Assembly: GCA_933228895.1 (NCBI GenBank)
Contig: OW121846.1
Span: forward strand, 21,519,088-21,583,087
Source of the DNA: Platycnemis pennipes
Taxonomy: Eukaryota; Arthropoda; Insecta; Odonata; Platycnemididae
Direction: 5' to 3'
Length of the DNA: 64,000 nucleotides
Shown: positions 31,387 through 42,923 of the stretch, piece by piece
Layout: every line of letters begins with the position of its first letter
Numbering within the stretch: the first letter of the stretch is position 1
The notes under the pieces: model-generated
Told to the model about the DNA's origin: nothing
Databases searched by the model: none
Seen by the model: the letters and a program-made list of their open reading frames with translations, nothing else
Program-made: the position numbers and the translations under genes

Positions 31387-33460
31387 TCATGGTGGAGGGA
31401 AGGGGGAAGGGTGGGGAGAGGGGGTAGGTAGAGTGACGAGCAGCAACGGAGATTGGTTATTGAAAGTTACGTCGTTGACGAGGCAGTTGGTGTTCCTCGC
31501 CAGGCCGATCGCCCGCTGCTCGCAGGCGTCCAATTTTCGCCCTTTTGCTGAGTATTGGATGACCTCCGGGTGGAAGTCACTTTGGTGGCCCAATTCTAAA
31601 AGGTGCCGGGCGAATGCCGAAGAATCATCTTTGTTATGGAAGCACGTTCGGTGTTCTTTAACTCTAATTTTAAAGTTGCGTCCAGGTTTGCCGATATGAA
31701 ATCTATTACAGTTATTACATACAAGTTTGTACACTCCACTTCTTAAAATTGGTTCGATAAAATCTTTAGAATTATTCAACAAACGGCCCAAGGTATGAGT
31801 GTTGTAGAAACATGGGTTGAGAGTGTCTCGAGGGATGGTCTTTAATGCCGTATAAGATAGGGGGCATATGAAAGGTATTGTAAACCATTTAGTTTTATTT
31901 TTATTTTCCGCGGGTGACAGGGAGGTGGAATGTGATGAAGCTAGGCATTTCAGCTTTTTATTTAATATTCTGGTAATTAAATCATCTTCATACCCATTAT
32001 TGTGGGCAATTTGTCGAATGATGTTGAGTTCTAAGTTAAAATATGAAGATGATAGTGGGACATGTAGGAGCCGGTGGATCAAAGAATGAAATGCGGCATG
32101 TTTATGGGAGTGGGGGTGGCACGAATCACTGGGTATGACCGCATCTGTGTGAGTGGGTTTCCTGTAGATGGAAAAATTATGCCTGTTATTTTGATTAAAA
32201 ATGGTCAAGTCTAAAAAATTCAATGATGATCCACCTATTTCCTTTGTTAAATTTATCTTAGGATGAATACTATTTAAAAGAGATAAAAAACCGTCTAGCT
32301 GTCGTCTGCTGCCCGTCCATAAACATAAAATGTCATCCACGTAGCGGTACCAGTATAATACATTGTTGAGTAACCTATTGTCAGAATTAAAAAGTTTTTT
32401 CTCCCAATCATCCATACAGATATCGGCAAGGAGGGGTGAAAGAGGGCAACCCATGGCTAACCCATCATTCTGGCGGTATATTTGGTGCTCAAATGAAAAA
32501 TAATATTGGCTGGTGCATAGTCGCATTAGGTTTGTAAGTTCGATGGCCGCGTCGGAAGTGTCTAAGAAATTTTCCGCTACTTTAATAGCTTCGTCAACTG
32601 GCACCGAAGCAAACAAATTAGTCACATCAAAGGATACCAATGTCGAATTAGGGGGAATTATAATGGGTTCCAGCGTCCGTGACAACTCGATGGAATTTTT
32701 GATTCCAAATCTAGCAGAGTAACTTGACGAGTTGCGATAGAGTGTACTTAGCTTGTAGGCTAGTTTATGTGTCGGCGCCGTAATATGGGATACAACAGGT
32801 CTGATTGGATTACCAGCTTTATGAATTTTGAGCAGACCGTAGAATCTAGGTGGTAAGGGATTCATGTTGATGAGGGGGAACTTTTCTTTTCCGCTCATGA
32901 GAAAGTGACAGTTATTAAGAAATTCTTTCAATTGCTTTTGGTATACTGGAGTGGGATCTCTCACTAACTTCTCACAGTTAATATCAAAAATGAAATTATT
33001 GCACTTTTAAACATAGTCTCCACGATTTAAAACAACTAAGCTATTCCCTTTGTCATTTCTGGTGATGGTGAGATTCTCCTTTTTCGTAGATTCTTTTATG
33101 TTTTTTATCACATTACCAGTATCAGATTTCCCAGTGTCACCACGATATTGTTTCTTGTTCACTTGCGAGGCACATTTGGAAATCACGGAGGCTACAGAAT
33201 ATTTGAGGGTGAGGGGCTCTTTATAAAGAGAATCTTCACAATCCGTCACAAATTCACTGAGTAATTTGGGTGATAGAAGGGGTTTTGGCGAATATCTGGA
33301 ACCTTTGTTGAGCAATTCTTGTTGTTGTACAGAGAAAGTATATGTCGATAAATTAACCACCCGGGGATGGAATTGGAACTGAGAGGGGGGGTGGGCAAGG
33401 TGTAGGGTGATGATGGCTTCTTGGGGCAGGACGGTGGTTTCTTCGGAAACCCAACTTTAC
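31387..33460 (-). pseudogene. Penelope-like RT with GIY-YIG endonuclease, one in-frame stop
   Basis: Reading right to left, the open frame begins downstream of a stop near 33463 and has no clear ATG. It has the N-terminal HPRVVNLSTYTFSVQQQELL region and a NDKGNSLVVL segment. A TAA lies at 33007-33009, after which the same frame continues. RT fingers (PPRFYGLLKIHK), DVTNLFASVPV, MGCPLSPLLADI and the catalytic YRYVDDI (32351-32331) follow. The C-terminal GIY-YIG domain is at about 31745-31590, with GVYKL and FHIGKPGR in place of the usual YIG. Apart from the single stop it is a full-length protein of about 690 residues. It would copy RNA at a GIY-YIG-made nick. Confidence 0.88.
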
Positions 33461-33470
33461 CTGGAGGTCC

Positions 33471-34127
33471 TAATTGTTTCATAAGCAGTCCTCTACCCCG
33501 CGGAGTTGTCCCGCCGTTTGAGCGGAACCCGAGTTTTCCGCCCCTCTCATTGCTTAATGGTTTGAGCTGTGGTCGAACCCTGGCCTCCCCACCCATCTTT
33601 TCACGTTTCTCGAAAATTAATTATGCTGTATCGCGGGATTGCTCGTATACACAGACGTGGATATACTTTGTAGGACATTATGATGGAGATGAGAAAGGAT
33701 AATGCTGAAGATAAATTTCACACGTTTATTGATAGAGGTAGAAATTGTGTACATACATGAAATTAGTATTTAAATAACCAGCGTATGGAAATGAAAATGG
33801 TAATAAGTAGAATGCATACATACATGAAAACAAAATTAACCTTGATTAAAAAACAAGTCAACATTGGAATGAATTAATTTGCAAATTGAGAATATACATG
33901 AAAATTTATTAACAGTGATTCGAAAACCAGTTAACATACCTCGACTGTATTAGTAGATGAAGTGCAACTTCACTGAATGAATGAATAATGATCGTGTCAC
34001 GGGCACTTTTTTTCAGAATGATTTCAGTGTCCTTGGCCACTGGGAAATTTCCTCAGTCTTTAACACTCACATATAAGAAATCGTTATTAAACACAGGAAA
34101 TTCATATGATCACATTACACACGTTCT
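33471..34127. other. Unassigned AT-rich spacer
   Basis: The first 140 bases could be the 5' leader of the Penelope-like element, because an open GC-rich stretch lies on the minus strand. The rest is AT-rich with no recognised feature. Confidence 0.4.
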
Positions 34128-34439
34128 TTATGTCTCTACTTCTCTGGATGCTACTTCATCGAGGAAAAATTTTCTCCCGACACCAGTTCCTAGAATTGCT
34201 CGAATTTCTTCCGAAAGTGCTTGCAAGTTCAAGGAAGATGGTGAATTAACAATCTCGTTGAGATCAACACTGATCGTACGTGGAAACTGAGTGCATTTGC
34301 CAATCTCACCTTCCTCTATCTCTTCATTACTAGCACAGTACAAAGAATCCGTATACATATTTACAAGTTTTTTGACATGTGCAGACCATTCACTTCGTTC
34401 CTCCCACCGGATTCTAACGCACTCTGCATACTTTAACAA
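34128..34439 (-). other. Unidentified open reading frame fragment
   Basis: An open frame of about 100 codons without a good ATG. It is acidic in the middle (NEEIEEGEIG) and ends with a GRKFFLDEVASREVET tail. The next stretch downstream on the same strand also reads as protein-like text after a stop. I do not recognise the family. It could be an exon or part of the DNA element interrupted by the neighbouring Tc1 remnant. Confidence 0.3.
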
Positions 34440-34454
34440 TCCTTACCACGTCGT

Positions 34455-34795
34455 TTTAGCGAGGTACACACCTCCATGATCGTTAGAAGAAGAAGAGGAA
34501 GAATTACTATATATAAACTAACTATATAAAGGCATAACCTTCGAGGGACTCTTTTTCAATCTTTATCCACCATTTCCCACAGCTCATCTACGTTCTGGGG
34601 CCTAACGTTTTATGTCCCGCCTCTTCCTCATCATATATGCCCATACATTTTCAATGGGGTTGAGGTCTGGGCTCCGTGCAGTCCATTCCAACTGTGTGAC
34701 ACGATTTGCTTGGAACCACCTCCGAGAGTTCTGGCATGTGTGAATCCACGAATCGTCCTGGTTGTAGAAAAAATGAATATTAATAAACCTTTTGC
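34455..34795 (-). pseudogene. Tc1/mariner transposase C-terminal remnant
   Basis: The minus strand reads QANRVTQLEWTARSPDLNP then IENVWAYM, the hallmark end of a Tc1/mariner DDE transposase with its third acidic residue. It is preceded by a mutated second motif (NQDDSWIHT where QDNxxxH is usual). After a stop and frame change, an NVDELWEMVDKD segment follows near 34590-34560. No inverted repeats were identified. It appears to have landed in the Cys-rich part of the broken polymerase-like gene to its right. Confidence 0.75.
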
Positions 34796-36367
34796 ACAAC
34801 CGACATGAAACAGTCGGACCACGTACTACGCACGGGGGAGAGGACATGCACCTCGAGTATTCATTTGGGCATTTGTGAGCATATGTATTATTAAATGGTT
34901 TTGTGCACGGTTTGCAGTAATAGCTACAGTTGAAAAAACACGTAAGGCTCGAAATTACATTAAAATGCCTTTCACCATATATCAGATTTATCTCTTTCCT
35001 TTAATTTCCATCTGGTGCAGGTGTTGAGGGACCCTCATAAAATACTTCGCGGCCTTTTCGATCTCCATACACCGTAATACAGTATAAATCCAAATGGTTT
35101 TGAAATGCTCTAACTTCCTCGATCCCTCCTCCGTTCTCCAGACTAACACCAGCATCTTCGCACAAAGCAACTGCCCTCAAAGTCTAGATTCTACGTCCCT
35201 TCCTCATGGCAGAATAAACAGTCGCGGAATCAACGTGCCGAGAAATTCCCACGCAGATAGCCCTTGCGAGACAGAGATTATCCGAGTTTGATATGACCAG
35301 CGGATTTCTTAGATCTGCAAAAGTCATGAAAAGGCACGAGGAGATCACCTTTATTTCTTCCCCCTACAGGCTGTTCAACGTAAGTAAATGAAATATTTAG
35401 AATTCCATCCATGAGAAAGTTTTCATTGGACTGGATTATTTTCTGAATTCTTCGCAGAATTACCTCCGCATCAAATTGGCCCAATCTCCAGTAAGAAATA
35501 TGGATTGGTCTGTCAGGATTAATGCTACTGCATGTGGTCATTCCCGCTCGGTAGGACGGAGAGAAGTAATTTTTCAGTGTGCTGATCAGGCTTTTCAAAC
35601 TACACTCAAACCAATGCAAAGGATTTTCCCCCTCTGGTACAGGACGAAATACAGTTACCAATTCACGCCCCCAGAGACGGAAATTTTTCAAATAACTTCT
35701 GTTCACTGGTAAGATTTGGAAATAGGTGCTACAATCAGCACCTCCCCCTATTTGCACGCTTTGCCTAAGCAATGGATCGGGTAAAAAGGTATCATCAAAT
35801 GATTCATCTAACAGAGCCGGGTGGTCACACTCTCTAGCGCCCGCTGATACACTTGGAACCATCTCACTTTGTTGGGAGTTCAAGTTTATCAAACACTCGT
35901 TATCATCAGCACTTTCTCTACCATCAGTGTTTTCCACAATAGGGAATCCATCCTCTGAGATTTCATTGAATAAAGCACCCGATATTTCAACCAACTTGTC
36001 TTCTCCCGGAGGTAAAAAGGCATATTCCATATTTTCAAGCAATTGTGAATTCACGAGTGGTTTGCTCATATCGAATTCGGTGTCAACACAGTCTCCCTCA
36101 TCAACCCGCAACGACGACTCATCTTCGATTCCTCTGTCTAGCGTACGAATGACAGAAACATTGTTCAAATAGGACTTATCGTGTCTCTCGAACCCTGGTG
36201 GCGGAGGTGCGTCATCAAATGATTCGTCTAAAGCCTGGTTCACACGTAATGTTTTGTCATCAGTCTTGCATGATATGGAAAGACTGACCAATAGGACTGA
36301 ATCAAATCGTGCGGCTACACTGCTCAAACTTTCGCCCAGTCTTTCGCTCAGTCATGCCGATTTCGCC

Positions 36368-38640
36368 ATGGGGGAAGAACTGGTAGTGGCGATAATTTCA
36401 CTTTGTGCCCAAAACCTGAAGAAAAAAACGAAGTCTACGCGTCGTCCTCGGTGGTCACGCGAGTGGTTACTGAAGAGAGGAACATTCTCTCATGTGAATC
36501 TTCTCCGAGAACTACAGAAGGAACCAGAAAATTGGCGCAGTTACTTACGTATGGACATCGACACGTATTATAAATTGTCAACGCTTGTAAACGTTGTAAT
36601 AGAAAAGCAAGACACTGCCATGAGGGCGGCTATCAGCTCCCACGAGAGGCTTACCGCTACGTGAAGGTTTTTAGCGACTGGCAGGAGCTACAAGGACCTT
36701 GAATATATAACTATAATTTCGAAACAAGCTTTGAGCCTCATCATACCAGAAACCTGTGAAGCTATATGCAACGTTCTGAAAAAGGAATATTTAAAGGTAA
36801 GTAAATAAAACATACGTATATTTCTCTTTGAATTATTATTTGAAAGGAACACCAAGTGTTATTTAAATAAATGTAGTCTTGACAAAAAATAATACTGTAA
36901 AACCTTTGATGAACGTTAGTGATTGTTACCTGCATTGAAATAAATACGTTTCAAGCATTTGCTTACACAAAATATATATTTTATAAATTTCACGATCAGT
37001 TAAAAAAACATTCAGTTGGCTATAAAATTTTTAATAAATATTAACTCCTAGAAAAAAGCAAACTTAGTAAATTAAACAGAAAACCATTCATGGGGATTAC
37101 ATACTTTTAGGGTTTATCATCAAAATTAGCATAGTGCGCCGAAATTCCTGGTAGGACTGAGGAATATGTATTGGCTGTATTAGTAACTGAACTTTTCATA
37201 GGCTGAACTTGATTACTAAGTTGTGGATAACCCATTGTGCTATTGGGGGGATTTGCCTGATGATTACAAGGAAAAATCTGTTGCATGAAAAACTGCCCTC
37301 CAGAAGAACCAGCACAATTCACAACTTTGAAGTCTTTTGTAATTGAGTCCAGTTCAGCTTCAAAAATAATATCATTCATAAGCTTCCGAGCAAAGATACT
37401 TTGGTTTCCTTTAAGACCACGTAATTTATGCGCCACATATTTCCCGTAAGTATCAAATACGTCATCAGCACGAATGGCTTTCAATTTCTCTCCAGCTAGT
37501 TAAAGGACCTCAGTAGCTGGATCATAGCTGGATCGTTTCCTCTTCCTTGTGAAGGAAGATCGGCCGCTGGACAATGGTGCGTAACAGCTTGACACATTTT
37601 CGCTGGTACTTTCTGTCCTTCCCTCTCCTGGTGTTTGAGGAGCTGAGAATACAGTCATTGTCTGTGATTCCTCTTCATCTTACACTTCTTGTTCATCTTC
37701 CCTCTAAATATAATAAAACAAGCATTTTTATTTTTGTAAATAAAACACACACTATCGAAAAAATATTGAACCTCGTAGCTACAACACTCCTGTTTCACTT
37801 TTGTTTCTTTGCTCTTTTCAGTTTCCAACGACGGAAAAAGATTGGATAGACATAGCTGAAGAATACAACACGTAGTGGCAGTTTCCTCATTGCCTTGGTG
37901 CAGTGGACGGAAAGCATGTGAGAATCATACCACCAGCTCATAGTGGATCTTACTATTTTAATTACAAAAACACCCACAGAATTGTACTCCTGGCCATTGC
38001 CAACGCTAATTGTGAATTTATCTACTGTGATGTTGGAACAAATGGCCGGGTTTCGGACGGAGGAGTCATTGCAAACAAAGTTTTATGATAAACTCACTCC
38101 AGGTAGACTCAACATTCCTAAATCAGAGAAGGTTTCAAATAGTAATCAAGTATTTCCCTATGGTTTTGTCGGCGATGAAGCCTTCGAGCTGCGCTCTGAT
38201 TTTCTTAAACCTTATCCCAGAAGCAGCTTAACCTAGACACTGCGAATTTTTAACTATCGCTTATCAAGAGCTCGACGTGTCATGGAAAACACATTTGGAA
38301 TAATGGCTTCTCGTTTTTGAATTTTGCAAACTGCCATTAATTTGAATGTTAACAAAATGGACATCATAGTGCTCACTTGCTGTGTACTGCACAATTTTTA
38401 TGGAGACTATGCACTCGTAACTACGCGTCACCTGATGTACTCGACGCAGAAAATGTTGAGGATGGCTCTGTGGTATTAGGATCGAGATGCGATCCCGAAA
38501 TCATACATAATCTTCAACTTGGAAGACTTGGTCTAATTCTGGAAAGCGCAAGAGAAGTTAGAGAAAATTTTAAATATTCTTTAACAATGAAGGATCGGTA
38601 CCGTGGCAACGCAAGGCCATCTCGTAACTTAAAACGTTTA
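36368..38640 (+). pseudogene. Harbinger H1 transposase, two exons
   Basis: Exon 1 runs from ATG 36368 (MGEELVVAIISL) to 36796, with a stop near 36662. The donor is AAAG|GTAAGT. Exon 2 starts at 37822 after CTCTTTTCAG and joins in phase. It gives a DDE_4 nuclease: WQFPHCLGAVDGKHVRI, then a CDVGTNGRVSDGGV motif, then GFVGDEAFELRSDFLKPYPR, IFNYRLSRARRV and a VLTCCVLHNF end. There is a TAG near 37873, a stop at 38086 with frame change, and more beyond. By family it cuts and pastes the element, with help from the accessory protein. Both splice signals match consensus although the gene is decayed. Confidence 0.85.
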
Positions 38641-39292
38641 TGAAAATGGGCCATTCAAACGGGAATGAACTTGTCGTAAATAAAACAGATATGCTTAAAA
38701 GAACATAGTAGTACTAATTTGAAAAATTCACTGCGAGAACTAACTTTTGATTCTCCTTGGTCTTTGTCATTTACTAACTAAGATGTGTATTTGTTTGTTT
38801 TGTTTAATTATTTTCAAAACTCACTTCTTAATTTTGTGCAATGGAGCAACGAATATTACATTTGCCTACGAAAATAAAACCATAATATTAATACTTACCT
38901 CCTTTTCACAACCTTCTATGTTTGCCCGTGATCATATCGGAAGTTGGCCTTCGTCGTTCAAGAAGGAAAGTAAATCGAAGTACCACAAAGAAGGTTTGTA
39001 GATTTCTTCTGTTCCAGCTCCAGAGCGCTTAGACGCTTATATTTTGGCACATTCTTTGCGGTAAACTGTTCTAAATGAATTTATCTTTTTGGTATCTGAC
39101 TCTTTAGATGCTTCATGATCCACTTCTTTGCACTTACTAAACAGAGCGGTTTATGCTTTGTTTTTCTTATCTCGGTTGCTGTAATCCTTTGATTTCACTT
39201 GCCAGAGGGAAGGAACACTTTGGTACAGTTCTATGACCTCTGTAAAAAAAGTCGTGTGACCAGTGTCGTAGGTCTGATGCCATTTCCTATCG
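37107..39292 (-). pseudogene. Harbinger H1 accessory protein (MADF domain plus C-terminal BESS-like region), two exons
   Basis: Exon 1 starts near ATG 39292 (MASDLRHWSHDFF if one T of a 7-T run is removed). It encodes a MADF domain: EVIELYQSVPSLWQVKSKDY ... SGAGTEEIYKPSLWYFDLLSFL. It ends at 38899 with donor GAG|GTAAGT. Exon 2 begins at 37703 after TATTATATTTAG, in phase. It carries a basic FTRKRKRSSYDP stretch and the C-terminal DTYGKYVAHKLRGL region. Several in-frame stops show decay. In PIF/Harbinger elements a second Myb/MADF-type protein takes the transposase into the nucleus and onto the ends. Here its intron contains transposase exon 2. Confidence 0.8.
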
Positions 39293-40680
39293 CCAATACA
39301 CACACTAAATACCAGTTGCAACTTCCAGCGTCGCCGAGAACTGACTGGCAGGGGAGCGAAGTTTGACCGATTAGACTGACGCGTATCTACACGCACCGAC
39401 TTGACTGCCGTCTTGCATGTACGCAAAGCTCCAGCCCATTAGTCTTTTGCAAGTTTGTCAAACCCTATTCAGTTCATGCAAGACGTCTAACTTGCTATCC
39501 CCACGTAACGTTTTGTTTGACAAATCTGGCATGATCATGCAAGACTGACGACAAAACATTACGTGTAGACCAGGCTTTACATGGACGGGCGAGCACATTC
39601 TCCAGCGCCCGCTGATACGCTTGGGACCATCTCACTTTGTTGGGAGTTCAAGTTTATCAAACACTCGTTATCATTAGCACTTTCTCTACCTTCAGTGTTT
39701 TCCACAATAGGGAATCCATCCTCTGAGATTTCATTGAATAAAGCACCCGATATTTCAACCAACTTGTCTTCTCCCGGAGGTAAAAAGCGTATTCCATATT
39801 TTCAAGCAATTGTGAATTCACGAGTGGTTCGCTCATATCGAATTCGGTGTCAACACAGTCTCCCTCATCAACCCGCAACGACGACTCATCTTCGATTCCT
39901 CTGTCCAGCGTACGAATGACAGAAACAATGTTGAAATAGGACTTATCGTGTCTCTCGAACCCTGGTGGTGCAGGTGCGTCATCAAATGATTCATCTAACA
40001 GAGACGGGCGAGCACACTCTCCAGCGACCGCTGATACGCTTGGAACCATCTCACTTTGTCGGGAATGAACATTTTCAATTGTTGAAGCATTTTCAGCGTT
40101 CTTACCTGCTTCCATCAGGCTAATTAGATCAACCATGTCAACCTTGTCATCGTTCTCCGTCCATCTATGAACCAGCCAATCAAGGGCGCTTTGCAATAAA
40201 GAAAGAGTATTATACGCTCCGGCACGATGAGCTCTAATGAATTCAGAAAATGGCACTAATTTGAAAATGGAATCCATTTCAAATAACCTTATAACAGCTG
40301 CAAATGCCTTCATTCTCTTTTCCGGACAGGCGATTTGAAATAATGTAGAAGTAAACTTACTTTCACAAGACTGGTAGTCTCTAGACGCGCTGGTTGAGGT
40401 ACGACGGCTGGATTCGCACCACAGGAGGATGTACTGGTTCTCAGCGTCGGAAGCGGCGGTCGGTTGAAAATCAGGCGACGATGATGATGACAATTCAGCC
40501 ACTTCTCTCTCGGTAACTTTCGCTCGCACCACTTTTGAGTGAGAAAACCCCACACGACGGACAGGAACAAACTGCTCGGTGACGCTTCGTGAAATCAAAC
40601 TGCAGGGCACATCTCGTTGCTCGGAAAAATGACAAAGCTCATTTCCTGGCAAATCCTTTAATAATCCAGAGTAGAAGCCT

Positions 40681-41272
40681 GGAACACTTGGAAGGTAGTG
40701 GCATCCATTTTAGAAAGTAATTTCCCAGTGAATCTAAAGTCAATTTCACATTGGCCTCTTCGTAATCATTAAAAAAGTACGCTTATTAAGCGTGGTAAGG
40801 TCTTGACGGCCGTTCGTAAGAGACAGCTTAATCTTATAATGGAACATTACAGGTCGTTAATAGTCATCACAGGTCGTTAATAGCCATCACAGGTCGTTAA
40901 TAGCCATTACGGGTAGTTATTAGCTTAGTTAAGGTAACGTATGCTATTAATTATTATTACTATCATTAAGGAAATTAGCAAAATTTTCAACTTTCCCATA
41001 ACCTGGAAATAACTGAGAATACAATTTGCCCTAAGCTTGAACTACAAAAGACGTAGGGAGACGAGAACGTGAAAATGAATATTTAGCGCTTACAAACCAT
41101 GGTGCGTAATTACGCTGTAGAATTAAATCTCAGGAGACACATGGAAAAGACCAGCACGTCGAACCCTTGACAACCGCATTATTGCGTGGGTTTACCCGAA
41201 TACTCACCCCGTTTCCACCTCCACTCTCTTAAAGAGTCCACCAATTCTCGAAAGGTACTTTCACCATGACGA
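40681..41272. other. Spacer with a small tandem repeat
   Basis: No gene is seen. An inner run of four 20-bp units lies at 40845-40924 (listed separately). The remainder is AT-rich. Confidence 0.5.
40845..40924. repeat. 20-bp tandem repeat, four units
   Basis: Units of CATCACAGGTCGTTAATAGC begin at 40845, 40865, 40885 and 40905. Units 2 and 3 are identical; units 1 and 4 have one to four changes. Confidence 0.85.
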
Positions 41273-41921
41273 TTGGCTGATTGCGTGACCAATACCAAGC
41301 CACCCTCAACCTTAAGAATATTCATTTCTAAAGGAGGCCTCATCGATATCGTTACCATTTACGAAGTACCCTTGAGAGCGCAAACTTCAGTGTCAGCCAT
41401 GAGGCAAATACTTTGTTACGAAGAAAATAGGGAAGGCAAATGCTACACCCCGGTAAGTATTTATTCACATTACTTTTAATCATTGAATATTAAATGTTAG
41501 CAACATTTATTATATTACTTTAATCATCTCTAATCATTCACAGAGTTATGAACACGGATCCGACTACGAGGAGGACTCGGACTTCGAAGAACAGCCACCC
41601 TGGGTAAAGAAAGGAGAATAAACACGAGACAAATACTGACATCAAATATAAACGATGATGAGTCCTTTAAGGATGCCGTTCCCGGAGATGGTGATGCTGA
41701 TGACGATGTCGATTCACAAGCGGAAACTGTAATTTTTAACCACGACTAGGACGACGAAAATTATTTAGCGACAACCGAGGCAAACACGATTCTAAAACTT
41801 CCCGATGAATGGCCGTCTTTTCATTTGTGGCCGTGTGTAATGGAAGACTTTATCTGGTCATGTGAAGCGTGCTTAGTAAGAGTATACAATGAAATTTTAG
41901 AAGATGATCTCGAGCAATAAG
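41273..41921 (+). CDS. Candidate short multi-exon gene, acidic, unknown function
   Basis: Exon 1 reads from about 41273 to CYTP at 41453, followed by GTAAGTAT. A consensus acceptor (CTAATCATTCACAG) near 41542 joins in phase to an acidic stretch (YEHGSDYEEDSDFEEQPPW). That stretch either stops at TAA near 41630 or is spliced again at TGG|GTAAAG. In another frame an acidic open stretch continues (DDESFKDAVPGDGDADDDVD) with one TAG near 41747, ending EILEDDLEQ at about 41921. The splice signals and acidic composition make it look gene-like, but I recognise no family and its first exon is uncertain. It could be another transposon accessory gene. Confidence 0.3.
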
Positions 41922-42923
41922 ACATTAAATCATTCCGAAGAAAAAGTGCCTGTGAAAGTTAATAATAAAAGTTCATTTGTTTTCATGTATGTACAAATTA
42001 TCTGTTTTATCTCTGTAATACGAGTGATCAATAAATGTGTGAAAAGAAACTTTTGCATTATCCATTACACATCAATTTCCACTGCGCTGAGTAAGGGGCT
42101 CTCAGCGGCGGCGGTAGGTGGAAGGGGGTGAAAAGCCAACTCCAGAAGAGGAGTGCCATCGCTAATGAGGGACTGCTGAGGCACCTGAAGAAGTCCCACG
42201 ACGTCGCTGATGTTACCCGGGGTTCCCACAGCAAAATGTCGTCATACGGGTGAAGGTATTACTAAAGACAGACAAAACTACCTTATTCAGCCAAAATAAC
42301 CTGAGAGGCGGGATAAGAATCATCTGGGCAGACAATTATGCGGAAATAGGCACCAATTAACCACGGGGGTGGGTTACCAATACCACGGAGACAGAAGGTT
42401 GGGTTGCCTCAGGACGGTACAAACAAACCTAGGCTCACTAATTACCTTCTTCCCCCATCACCTGGGTTCTATGAACCCTCCCCCCACACCATTAGGGGTC
42501 AATAAACTACCCCTTCCCCCCATAGTGGACCAAAATGCCCTTATTAGTAGTCATCTGTTATTTCTGAAGATGATAAGCGATTATCAAAGATTCGCCTGGC
42601 AGTATTCCCGTCATTCGTTGTACCATATCCGGGTCTAGGTACATCCACATTTAGCCCCATCTTCTCATTGAATGATTTTTGCAGGTGAATCTTCCTGTCT
42701 TTAAGCATATTTCAGTGTTGTCCACGTGCCTATGGGAAGGTTCTGAGGGTGTTTCGCAATAAAAATTTTTTGAATGAGAAAGTAATATTTCGTTCACCTT
42801 TTCACCTACCTGCCAGAGCTTGAAATCCATCCTTTAAGATGCAAGCATCAGACACTCAAAAATCTTATGTGACAATGTAGATATGCCAAAATTGTAAGTA
42901 TCCATATTAACTGATCTTTGGGC
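41922..42923. other. Unassigned spacer
   Basis: About 1 kb. A GC-richer part (42090-42540) has poly-C tracts and several stop-ridden frames that may be an old repeat. The rest is AT-rich. No feature is called. Confidence 0.45.

Larger units (their letters stand above)
31300..33470 (-). mobile_element. Penelope-like retroelement P1
   Basis: A minus-strand retroelement with a single RT plus GIY-YIG polyprotein and a hammerhead-ribozyme core just downstream of the coding region, as in Penelope-like elements with terminal repeats. Only one ribozyme copy is found, so either the upstream terminal repeat is missing or the copy is truncated near 33470. It lies in the flank of D, opposite in strand to all non-LTR copies. 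Confidence 0.85.
36232..39576 (+). mobile_element. PIF/Harbinger DNA transposon H1, complete ends
   Basis: A 3.35-kb element with 43-bp terminal inverted repeats (36232-36274 and 39534-39576), 40 of 43 positions identical, starting AGCCTGG. Flanking trinucleotides are TAA (36229-36231) and TTA (39577-39579), i.e. the family's TWA target with one mismatch. Inside are a plus-strand transposase in two exons and a minus-strand MADF/BESS-type gene in two exons, interlocked. Both genes have nonsense or frameshift lesions. A further copy of the inner TIR sequence (CACGTAACGTTTTGT) occurs in opposite orientation near 39502. Confidence 0.9.
35790..40066 (-). repeat. Tandem ~417-bp coding repeats within the polymerase-like gene
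   Basis: Unit 1 spans about 40066-39640. Unit 2 is split by H1 into 39635-39580 and 36231-35885. A partial unit 3 follows to about 35790. Units share SEMVPSVSA, GECARPS, DESFDDAP and the long block through NECLINLNSQQ with over 90 percent identity. The high similarity makes the two sides of H1 look like a duplication at first sight. They are repeats that were present before the insertion. Confidence 0.75.
34800..40680 (-). pseudogene. Broken gene resembling the N-terminal and Cys-rich region of type-B DNA polymerase genes of large DNA elements, split by Harbinger H1
   Basis: Reading right to left, an open frame from about 40680 gives a unique N-terminal region. Tandem ~140-residue repeats follow, containing DESFDDAPxPPGFERHDKSY. 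H1 lies between 39576 and 36232, inside the second repeat. The frame resumes at 36231 and runs to 35283, with a domain around 35700-35300. After a 1-base shift near 35285 the text continues (NLCLARAI segment) with stops near 35190 and 34990, into a Cys-rich stretch ending near 34800 at the Tc1 remnant. A 1-base loss near 39787 also breaks repeat 1. I associate this domain order with Polinton-like or related virus-derived elements, from general familiarity only. No polymerase palm domain is present in the window. Confidence 0.45.

Noticed and set aside
33246..33596. N-terminal frameshift in the Penelope-like protein
   Set aside because: The second frame is only an overlapping open frame. The true frame continues upstream through HPRVVNLST without a shift, leaving one TAA at 33007 as the lesion.
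35790..40066. Segmental duplication flanking H1
   Set aside because: The similar blocks on both sides of H1 are tandem coding repeats of one gene. Reading across the H1 ends restores a continuous repeat order.
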